DNA from: Brassica napus
Taxonomy: Eukaryota > Streptophyta > Magnoliopsida > Brassicales > Brassicaceae
NCBI RefSeq assembly: GCF_020379485.1
Contig: NC_063439.1
Coordinates: 25,358,098-25,422,097 of the forward strand
Reading direction: 5' to 3'
DNA length: 64,000 nucleotides
Of this stretch, positions 45,608 to 55,264 are shown one piece after another (position 1 is the stretch's first letter; every line of letters starts with the position of its first letter). The position numbers and the translations under genes are program-made. Under the pieces are notes generated by a model that made no database searches, was not told where the DNA came from, and was given only the letters and a program-made list of their open reading frames with translations.

Positions 45608-47753
45608 TTTTCTATTTGTAACTATTTATTTCCAAGAATGTATTTATTTATACGTTATACCTTGTAAATTCTTTTTATTATTAATATATTGACTTTGTAG
45701 GAAAAAAAACATTTATTTCCAAGACGTGAAAATGTTTTACCGGGCCTAACCCAAAACATGAAGCATAAAAGCCCAAATAACATTAATTCTGAATTGCTCT
45801 CTCATTTAATTAGTTACCAAACTTTTAATTCCTAGTAATTCTGTTGGTAATGATATTGTTAGTACAAATAGATACTTGAAATCGAAAAAATCTGGTAAAG
45901 ATCTCACGGTTCGAATCGTTTCTCGATAATAGATCGAACCACTTTCAATTTCATATTCCTAGTTAAGGCTAAAACTTCTTCTTCTTTTTTTAGCTCTTGC
46001 TCATTTTTACAATTTGAACGTTTTTTCACATACCTTTCCACTATAACTTGGTTGGAGTTAAAATCAGTCTCTTTAACTTGAGGGCCTCCACATTCAAAAT
46101 CAAATTAGTCTTCTGTTCTTTTTTTTTAATTCTTAGTTTGGCCTATACTTACCATCTCTACTTTTTTTTAATTAATGTTGTTTTATTTAACTTTTGTCAA
46201 TAATTTTCATTTTGGTGACCTTTTCTTATTAAAAAGATATGTTTGCATTGCCATACATCTCGTCTAGATTAAAATAAATAAATGTTCTCTCTAATTTATT
46301 GTCTCCTCGTCGTCTGCTCAGCGCTCACAAACCTAACTGATCCGGTTTAACTGTTGGCATGACGGTTTATGCTTAACCTCAATTAAAACCAGGTTATATT
46401 ATATGTTATGTGATTTTTTTTTCATTTTTCATGCGTATATATTAACAACAAATTTCTCATTCACGTGTTGCATATCAAGAATCGTATTCTTTATCCATTT
46501 TGTATTTGTTTTGATTAAATATGTTTACTTACATAATTGAAATACTTGGAGTCACATAATGATGTGATCTTCTGTTTCTGACAGAAATGGAAGAAAGAGA
46601 AAAAGGCAAGAAGAAGAGACCAAAGTAAAGGAAGAGTAAAGAGGAAAACGAACAAACACAACGCGGCAAAGTTCAGTTAATAAGACGACACCATTTTCTC
46701 AAACTCATCTCAAATATCCAAACGAACGTTTTGCGTCGTGTTGTATCATTGTATGGACATGTCAAACTTATTCACTATTTCCTTATGTGACACTATTTTA
46801 CATTATATAATATATAGTTTTCTTCTGTGTTATTTTAATTTTTTGCAACAATTATACGTAATACACTGCATAACCAACGAAAATATTATGCGGCAATTCC
46901 TTTCACGGAAGGTATTTAGAATTCTTTTTTTTTAAACATTATTCTCTCTGTCCGTTACCTGTATAATGTTATAGACCTGCCGCAAGTCAAAAATTGTGAC
47001 ACAGCTTTTTACTTTTTAGTTTTTTTACATATCCACATTTATCACAGTTCAGCTCGTGTATATATGTATGCACCGGATTGTTATATCAGCTGTTCGAAAA
47101 TGAACCTCTAAGAACTCCAAAATGACAACATTTTGAAATTTATACCAAAAATGGACATGTGTTACATGAACTATTTTTCATTGAATTTCTGAAATCAGTT
47201 CTAGTTATTTTTCTTCAAAATTAAATTATAATTTTTTTGACTAAGAAAAAAGTTACTTTTCATTTTTTGTTTCTGTATTTTTTTAATAAGAGGCTCTTTA
47301 AGATACTCCAATAAATGCTCTTATTTTCCGACAATATAAATGCTCTTATATGTACATTAAGAATCATAACTAATCTAATTATATATGAAAAATATTTTAT
47401 ATAATTCAAGCATATGCTCGTACGTGAGATATATATACACATTTACACACCAAACCATAGTACTATACAACTATTTATTATAATTAGATATATGACATAT
47501 GTATTGGTAATAAATCTATGAAAAAAATTAATTAAGAAATTTACAGATCTTGTCTTGTATTTATATATACCCGTTCACGTGGGCCATTCGAAATTTGCAT
47601 GAAAGCCACTCCTTTTCTCACAAAAAAAAAACTTTAGTCTCGTTTTCTTTCTCCTCTCTCTCTCTCACAGTTTCAGAAATAGTTACAGTAGATAGATCAA
47701 TGAATAGGATTTAATCAAGAAGACAAGCTTTATATTAAAGTTTAGGTTTGGGT

Positions 47754-48035
47754 ATGACTCATGCGCGAGAATGGAGAAGATCCACTCTATTAATGTTTAT
47801 CTTCCTTTCTTCACTACTCTATCTCATTTCCGTAAATTCCCGGATAGGGGCAATTCGGGTATTTCCAGAAACGCTGGGGACGACTACCTCTCCTGCTCCT
47901 GCTAATAACCAAGAAGTTCCAATGAAGAAATACTTCAGCTCCGAGAAATTTGCTCCGGTGGATTCTTCATTCGGAAAAGTATTTAGTGACAGTAAAAGAA
48001 CGGTACCAAGTGGTCCAGATCCTCTCCATAACTAG
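47754..48035 (+). CDS. CLE27: CLE27 signalling-peptide precursor, 93 aa
   Basis: Intronless precursor of a secreted CLE peptide hormone that is perceived by CLAVATA1-type receptor kinases. Residues 9-31 form a signal sequence or signal anchor (STLLMFIFLSSLLYLISVNS). The middle has IGAIRVFPETLG and MKKYFSSEKFAPVDSSFGKV, which match the CLE27 precursor. The last 12 residues are the CLE motif RTVPSGPDPLHN, directly before the stop as usual. The start at ATG 47754 gives MTHAREW, as in CLE27; an in-frame TTG at 47748 is ignored. Position 6 of the peptide is Gly, the normal CLE residue, whereas I recall Cys in Arabidopsis CLE27 (RIVPSCPDPLHN). Confidence 0.9.
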   Translation: MTHAREWRRSTLLMFIFLSSLLYLISVNSRIGAIRVFPETLGTTTSPAPANNQEVPMKKYFSSEKFAPVDSSFGKVFSDSKRTVPSGPDPLHN

Positions 48036-48364
48036 TAGAAGCAGTTTCTTGATGTTTTCATTTATATTTTATTTTATTTTCTTGTTCTTCTTATGTAATC
48101 GATCAACCAACAGGTGTATTTTACCCAAAATACTCACGTTTTCCTCTTTTATGTAAGGGAAAAACGAAGGTATTTTGGAGGTTTAAATCGCTGATCTATA
48201 TGTAAACATTTCAAATATATATTTACCATGTCAATGTTGTAGTTTCATTAGAAATGTGTATTAATTATGCGTTTTCAAGTTTGATTATGCATATCAGAGG
48301 TGAAAGAAGATAACCCCTAATATTTTTTGTTTATACTGACAGAGTGACAGGTCCTGATTTTAAA

Positions 48365-48439
48365 ATGAAAGCTCTTATCGTCTTCTTCTTGGTAGTCGTC
48401 ATCTCTGATGACACATACATTTGCAGCGAATCAAATTAG
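48365..48439 (+). CDS. Tiny ORF: signal-peptide-like, 24 aa
   Basis: The ORF encodes MKALIVFFLVVVISDD and then TYICSESN before a stop. The start looks like the signal peptide of small secreted Cys-rich proteins, and a Cys follows, but the frame ends at once. It could be a broken small-peptide gene or chance. No other exon was found. Confidence 0.2.
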   Translation: MKALIVFFLVVVISDDTYICSESN

Positions 48440-50479
48440 TATAAAGAATCATTGACTAAAAGTGTTAATCTATGTTCCAATAATTATACACTCATAGCTA
48501 TGTAGGATAGAGAGAAAGAGATATGATGCTTTTGGTATATAACAGAATGTTTTTATAATTTATTACGTTTTTATATCTTACATTTTTCAGTTTTACCGAA
48601 CCGGGAGATCATATGTATATTAATATTCAGTGATCACACTCTAATTAAGCTGAATGTTTTTCAATTGCATGGCATAGGAGAAAAAAAACGTCAAGAGATA
48701 GTATTTTGCACAGACTTGTTTGTAACAAAAAAAAAACACGTGAAAAATTGTGAACGTTTATCGAAAAGGAAAATTTGGAAAGCAGAATCAGTTTTGTGCA
48801 TCCCATCCTCAGATGTTTAATAGCCGTTAGATTAGTTGACTTGTTAGCTGAAAGTGTTCTGTTGACTGTTTGTATTTAAAATATATAACTGGTAAAGGCT
48901 GTTTGCTTTTACGACTGGCCAAGCCAAAAAGCTTCTCCTTTTCCCCAACCTAGCTAGCCACTACCCACTAGAGTCAAATTTGTTTAAAATTAAAATTAAC
49001 AATTCAAGTCATAGACAGTAGAGATGGCTGTATATTTGTGTGCAAAAGACAGTATGTTTGTATTAGGTCCAGTTTTATCAAGACGATCACGCTCGAACCT
49101 TTCAGACAAACTTGTTTGAAATATATGTTAAGTAATCTGTGTATGTGTACTTCATAACATAACGCATAGATGTTTCACTTATGAAAATCGACAACACTAA
49201 TGTAGAAACCTATCCTAATTAATTACTTGAGTTAGTATATCACAAACTATTTAATATATAATAGTTTGTAATTTAGCAATATAATGTCGTTTTGTCAATC
49301 TCCGTATTAAGTAGCAAAATTTTTAAGCAATGGTAACTAAAAGAAGTTCAACAAACCATATAAAATTTCTTACGATTATCGATTAACTTGTAATTACTAA
49401 TTGGTGAACGGAAACCCAAACTTTAACTTGTGAAATAATCACGCCACACTAAGTGTTCGTTCGATTCGTAAATTATCAAATCACTTTCATCGCATTCATA
49501 TTAGCCATTAGTTACGGAGATGTTAAATTGTGACTAACTGAGGCACTATTATTATTAAGGTACAAAGGTTTATTTACCATCGGGATTTTACAGTCACGAT
49601 ATGATAAAAATAAAAAGAAATGGTATGGACGGTAGTGTTTGGAATTATTCCTTTGCAATATATCTATTCCATTGTACCAATTCTTAATAAAATCAAATGG
49701 AGACAACTTGTAATCGATTGCAATGACCAAATTAAAAGCTGCATGGAAAATGTAAAAACTGAAATCCACGTGACCTGTTGAACACTTACGCAAGAACTCT
49801 TACATACCAGTATAATAGTACTCCCAGTTAAGTCGAAATCCACGAGTAACCATGTTTATGCAATAAATTTTCAATGCATGTTTTTATATTCATGTAGAGC
49901 ACCCTAGGCATCGTGTGAATAAAGTGATAAACAGCCACGCTTAAATTATCCACAATTAAAGTTCAAAAAATATAATATTTTGACGATGACAGGCTATATA
50001 TGAATCTACGAAACATAACTGTTTTGATCCTATTCAATCATATAGAAAGCTACTATAGACCCTAGCTATTACGCCCCTTTCTTTTCTAACGTGGTTCGAT
50101 GACGCCGATGGAAGGAACCACTGGAGATTCATCCGCTGGTTGGGTCGGTTCCATGGCTCTATATGAATTATAGTCAAATAGAGTGTATATTTAAATTTAT
50201 ATTTCATGAAAAGGATAGTTAATTTTTGTTTTATTGGTTAAACATTTTTATTTCTGGAAACTCTTCGTACAAAAAAATTATATAAAGGGTTTTGAAAAGG
50301 ACACTGTCGGATCTGGTTCATCTCATGTAAAACTCTTTATTATCAATGCATTAGTCGTTAAAAAGGGGTTTTTGAGAAGGGTTAGAAATCTAAGACTAAT
50401 TCTAGAAATTTTCTACACGTTAAGTTATGCTGTTTTTCTTTGAAAATTGTAATAATGATTTAGAAACTATGAAGACATT

Positions 50480-50692
50480 AACCGGTGGTGGTAGTTCAGT
50501 GGAGTTTGAAGGAAATAAATTTGATACGGCGAATCCTGGTTCGAATTCTGCTGACCACACGGATATGTGATATTGCTTTCGGTTCATTTAAATGTCTAAG
50601 AAAAGATCTATCCATGAGTTATATCTCCACCTAGAAATTAGATTTGTGTCTTTAATAGATTTAGGTTTAACTTTTTTTTGGTATAAAAAAAT
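50480..50692 (+). mobile_element. tRNA-derived SINE with 12-bp target duplication
   Basis: The head has Pol III promoter boxes of tRNA type: box A-like GGTAGTTCAGTGG near 50490-50502 and box B GGTTCGAATTC at 50538-50548. The body ends in a T-rich then A-rich tail. TATGAAGACATT flanks it exactly at 50468-50479 and 50693-50704. Size (213 bases) and structure fit crucifer SB-type SINEs. Confidence 0.8.
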
Positions 50693-51632
50693 TATGAAGA
50701 CATTCGTTAGAAAATAAAACTATGAAGACATTGCACCCAAAAAAAACTATGAAGACATAAGGTTCTGCCGAGTTCTATATATGTATTCATTTTCTTGTGC
50801 AAGACTTTTAAGTTTTCGAAATTCTTCCATCTTATTGCTACTTGATTGTATTCTAGTCAATATGAAGTCAAGCATTTACATATTTTTAAAACAAAAATTG
50901 TATTGAAAAGAGTTAGGAAAAAGAGGTCTCGAATTTGGGTGTTTTATGAGAGACAGAGAAACCAATGTGTGGAGAAGCGCCACGTAACATGCGCGCGAAG
51001 GAGCTTTTAATGTCCTCACTTTGTCCCTTTCTGTTTGGCGTTTAGAATCTTTTTGACTATTTATCTTTTCACCAAATACTGAAGAGGCAATAATCCTAAA
51101 ATTACCAAAATCCAAATGCTTAATTCTGAGTTATTATACTAATTTATGAGTACTTGTTCATTTTCATATTGGCAGTTGTACGACTAAATTATTGGGAGAA
51201 ATTATAAGTACTATAATGTCGGTCGATATCTCAAAAATTCAGGTAAATACACATTGTATTTGTCTTTACCTAAAACGTTTGAAAAATCTGTACTTGATAT
51301 TTTGTTTTTTGTATGTAGGATGTACGATTAGTAATTTCTTTCTTTACATATAAAATTCAATTTTTACGGAATTATTTATTCAGGATTTTTTCGCAAATCA
51401 GAACTGATTTTTACTATGTGAGCCTTTATTCAATTTTAGTAATTACTCTTGTACTGTGAAAGGATTATAATAAGTATTTTACGTTGAGTTTAAAGAGGAC
51501 ATCAGGTGGCTTCCATTACACACGAAAATGGAAATCTTTTGCTTTCTGCAGAAAGACATTATACAAACTAGAACAATATAAGTATATAACATTCAAAAAG
51601 GGATAATGTGTTTGATAGGTGATGTTACTGAA

Positions 51633-52190
51633 TAGGGCTGGGATTTCGGATATTCGGTTCGGGTTCGGATAGGAACCGATCGGGTCCGGGTTTTTCGGAT
51701 AAATGAATTCTATACCCAATGAGTACTTAGTAGATTTCGGTTCGGATTTCGGATCGGGTACTACCGGTTTCGGGTCGGTTCCGGATACCCGTTTCTTATG
51801 TGAATTATATAAATATTTGCAAAATAAAATAATTATATACCAGTTTTTTTTTTATTTATTTTATTTTTTTAAGGAAAAGTAAATAGAAATCGTATATATA
51901 TTAGTAACATGTATTAAATACAACAAAGTTGAACTAGTCTAGTGGTATAACAGTTGTTGCTTTGCTTATCCAACCCGGGTTCGACCTCAGAAGATACAAA
52001 TCTATGTTTTTTAAACATAGAATTCGGGTTAAACGGGTACCCGTTAAAACCGAAACCGAACCGATACCCATGGATAATTAACACTAATATCCATCGGATA
52101 AATTGTCTAGGACCGAAACCGAACCGAACCGGTCTATTTCGGGTCGGTTCCGGTTCGGGTATTCGGTTATAGATAAAAATCCCAGGCCTA
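51633..52190. mobile_element. hAT-type MITE with perfect 8-bp target duplication
   Basis: Left end TAGGGCTGGGATTTCGGATA; reverse complement of the right end TAGGCCTGGGATTTTTATCT. TTACTGAA flanks it exactly at 51625-51632 and 52191-52198, the 8-bp duplication of hAT elements. The arms are rich in CGGTTCGGGT / ACCCGAACCG units and can fold on each other. It has no coding capacity. Confidence 0.8.
51930..52015 (+). mobile_element. tRNA-like SINE head inside the hAT MITE
   Basis: The sequence has TCTAGTGGTATAACAG (box A-like) and GGGTTCGACCTC (box B, about 51977-51988) at tRNA-like spacing. It lies between the two GC-richer arms of the MITE. No clear tail or target duplication was found, so it may be a 5' SINE fragment. 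Confidence 0.5.
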
Positions 52191-52394
52191 TTACTGAAGT
52201 AAATGAGTTCGTTGATCCTTGGTTGCCTACACATCCTCCACGAAATCCATAATTAATTACAAAACATAGAGTCCAGAGTTGTTATAGCAACTGAAACAAA
52301 CCTGATGATGTCCCAGAAATAATAAAGATTAGAGTAAGTCCGATATCTGCAAAAGACATAATAGGCTCGCAATATACCAAAGTCAAGGAAGTAC

Positions 52395-52800
52395 ACGCTT
52401 AAATCAAGATACTTGTTGACCATTAATCTACCGGATCATAAGCATTCATCTCCAGTTTTTAACGAGACCATTTGGAAGCTCCAAACCGCACCAAAGATAC
52501 GACATTTCTTGTGTTGTATACTATTAAATGCATTGGCATCGGGGATGATTCTGATATCTCTAGGTATTAATAGTGATTCACAATATCAGAGATGTTGCAT
52601 AGAAAAAAAAAAACACTAGATCACTTACTCTTTACATGTGACTGTGCAAAATACATTTGGGTAGTTAGCATCTATTTGAATATGCTTCTTCCGGATTCAC
52701 ACTGTTCCCTTTTTCAAGCAATGGTAGATTGTAATAACAACAAGAAGAAGTTATCTCCTTTGATCAGACATTTGCCAATATGCACCCATATGATAGGATG
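52395..52800 (+). pseudogene. LINE fragment: zinc-binding region of a plant reverse transcriptase
   Basis: The first frame reads FNETIWKLQTAPKIRHFLCC and then LLNALASGMILISLGINSDS with QRC. After a frame shift near 52610 it continues LDHLLFTCDCAKYIWVVSIY. This is the well-known zf-RVT block (IWKLxTxPKIxHFLW...CxxC...ETxxHLLFxCxxAxxVW) of plant LINE-type elements. It is broken by the shift and lacks the catalytic part. Confidence 0.7.
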
Positions 52801-53059
52801 ATTTAGAAGAGTCAAAATCTCTTAGCCTACCAAAGTAGGATTGAGACAGTAGTAGACATCAACAAATTAACTGAAACTCACTAAACGAAACAAATGGAAT
52901 TAAAAAGTATCAAGCCGGATTGAATAACAGTTAATATATTTTTAAATGAATTAAAATCAAAACAAGAACCGAATAGATATCTAAACATCCAAAACAATTT
53001 GTATACCTAAAATATTAATCACAATGATTAACGATTTGACCAGATACATTTTTATTTGC

Positions 53060-53088
53060 CTCGCACGGACCTTTATGCAGGTGAGAGT
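53060..53088 (+). mobile_element. Possible degenerate Helitron 3' end
   Basis: ACCT-TTATGC-AGGT can form a small hairpin after a GC-rich CTCGCACGG, followed by GAGAGTCTAG and T. The pattern resembles Helitron 3' ends, but the hairpin is weak and no 5' end was found. Confidence 0.3.
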
Positions 53089-53347
53089 CTAGTTGTTAAC
53101 TAAAATTATTCTTGTATGGAAAACCAATTAGTGTTAAGAATTCAAACCGGGGTATCATGGAAAGAAAATAATATTATAAATGGGCCGTCACACGAAAAGC
53201 CCAAGGCCTAGTTTACGGATACATATCTTTAAGTAACATAGGAAACGTCAAAGGCAAGCAAACAACACAGTCCATAAATAGAAAAACCTAATAATGACTC
53301 GTCGAACGAATTAAAGAAGTGAAAATCTTCAAATCTCCCTGAGGAAC

Positions 53348-55264
53348 TCATCTTCGTTTCAAATCTCTGCAGATAGCTTTGATGGTGGAAGGTGTAGTCC
53401 TGCAGCATCCTCCTATAAGTTTAGCTCCAAGGTCACGCCACTTCGTTGCAAACATCTCAAACTCAGCATCACCAAAGCATTGCGACGGCTGCCAAAATCA
53501 ACAAAAAACCATAAGAGATTCATTCCTTCACTAACTCAATGACTCATAAGATTCATGTGATCTTGAATACTACAAACAAGTAAGACAGTGAACGTACCAG
53601 CCATTTTTTGGCTTTCCCGTCCCAAACCTCTCCACTATTTGGGTACACAACGATAGCCTTCTTGGTCAACTGAAGATAGGACATGACATAGATAGTAAGA
53701 ACTAAGAAAATAAAAGGCAATGCTACAGAGTTTAAACTTTTGCTTGCCTTGGAGAATTTGCGAATGAGATTGTCCATGAACTGAGGAGGTGCGCAGTTAA
53801 TGCCAACAGCGCAAATGTTGTTGCTTTTGTTAAGGGTTTCAAGGCATTCCTCAAAGCTCTCTCCCGAAGGAGCATTCTCACCATCTACAGACGTGAAACA
53901 GATCCATGCTGGGATCTGCACATTCTCTTCCTCCAGCAGCTCAACGCACGCCTGGGCCTCGAGTTTGTTCGGTATGGTTTCGAAAGCGAGAAGATCAGGA
54001 CTAGCTTCCACTAGGACTTGGATTCTCCTCCTGTGGAAGTCTTTTAGTTTATCCAAGGTTACATCCTCTCCATAGCTTCCACTGCAATAAAGAACATAGA
54101 AACAAACTATCAAGTTCCCAATGTAATGTGAAACGAAACGAAATGAATCTTACCTGTACTCAGAGCCATCAGCAAGATAAGCTCCGTAGCTTCCAATAGA
54201 AGCAGCTACAAGAGCTCGGTTATAGCTATGTCCTGAGGTTTTGCTGACTTTGTCCCAGAATCTATCACGGGCTTCAACAGCTAGTTTCACGCTCTTTTGT
54301 AGTAAAGACTCGCTCTCTTCCATGGACAATCCTCTTGAGAGAAAGCCAGGGATTGTAGCCTGAAAGCAGACCGGTAAAATGAGATATGAAACATTTTCAA
54401 ACCGAAACTCAATACTTTCATATGTTTACATAACCAACAAAAAGAAAAAAAAGACAAAACTGAATCTGACAAATCAAATAAACAAAAGACAAGTATCTTT
54501 CTTCTGACCCTACAATCTAAATCCAGAAAGCAGATAATGCATTTTACATTAAACATTGAAATAATCACCAGAAATTACACAATGGGGATTGAAAGATTAG
54601 ATCTTTTTAAAACATAAATCAAAGGAAAAGACAAAACTGAATCTGAGAAATCAAATAAACAAAAGACAAGTATTTTTTCTTCTGAACCTACTACAATCTT
54701 AAACCCTTTTCAATTCTAAAAAGACAAGGTTTTTATATTAAATAATCACAAGAAAATTACAATATGTGGGTTTCAAAAAGATTAGATCTTTAAGAAAAAG
54801 GGAAAATAAATAAATCAGATAGATTGGTACACAAGAAAGGTTTTTTCTTTACCTGATAAGATGAAGTAACCACAATGTCTGCACCAGCCTCCAAATATTC
54901 CATATGAACCTGCAAACAACAACTCTTATCCATTATCATCCAAATCTTACAAGACTGAGTAAAAAAAAAAAGACAAAAGAGATCTGCTTTCTCTTTTATC
55001 AAAACCCATTGTCAGAATCTAAACCTAAATACGAAAATCTTGGGGGAAAAAAAATCAAGAAACAGAAATGGATAGGAAAAAATATCTACAAACCCGCTTG
55101 ATGAGCTCAGGATCTTTGATGAGAGAAACGGCACTCCACAAAGGGTCGTTAATGGCGGCGCCGTGAATCTCGAGCTGGGTCGCGAAACCGCCGTCGACCA
55201 CCGCACAGCCGCCGCATTTCTCTATCAAATCTTCCAACAATGCAGACTTCTTCTCCAAACCCAT
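53348..55264 (-). CDS. HMT1: Homocysteine S-methyltransferase 1 (HMT-1), 326 aa
   Basis: The enzyme transfers a methyl group from S-methylmethionine or AdoMet to homocysteine to make methionine (the SMM cycle). Six exons join in frame: 55264-55094, 54909-54853, 54359-54154, 54081-53748, 53669-53598 and 53488-53348. The zinc-binding cysteines are C241 (GINCAPPQF) and C308, C309 (GGCCRTTP). Other family blocks are VVDGGFATQLE near the start, TSSYQATIPGF and FETIPNKLEA. Intron 4 has a GC donor (AAG|GCAAGC) with a normal AG acceptor; using it restores the frame exactly (IRKFSK|LTKKAIVVYPNSGE). Length equals the Arabidopsis protein. No defect is seen. Confidence 0.95.

Larger units (their letters stand above)
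44696..47753. other. Intergenic between the DUF1644 gene and CLE27
   Basis: 44696 to about 44970 is the leader of the DUF1644 gene with its likely 5'-UTR intron. A Mutator-type MITE is at 45327-45607. The rest is AT-rich with no coding signal. The final 200 bases hold the CLE27 leader, with a CT-rich run at about 47650-47668. Confidence 0.5.
48036..53347. other. 5.3 kb transposon-rich gap between CLE27 and HMT-1
   Basis: No full gene. It contains a tiny secreted-peptide-like ORF (48365-48439), a SINE (50480-50692), a hAT-type MITE with a tRNA-like insert (51633-52190), a LINE fragment (52395-52800) and a weak Helitron-like 3' end near 53088. The final 250 bases should include the HMT-1 3' UTR. 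Confidence 0.55.

Noticed and set aside
47748..47753. TTG as the start of CLE27
   Set aside because: The ATG at 47754 gives the expected MTHAREW start; non-ATG initiation is not supported.
50090..50160. Protein-like stretch WFDDADGRNHWRFIRWLGRF
   Set aside because: It is too short, has no matching neighbours or splice signals, and no family is recognised.
51900..52020. True tRNA gene
   Set aside because: Box A and box B are present, but there is no cloverleaf with a proper acceptor stem; a SINE head fits better.
53670..53760. Apparent frameshift or premature end in HMT-1 exon 4
   Set aside because: A GC donor at 53747-53746 restores the frame and the conserved sequence exactly, so no lesion is needed.
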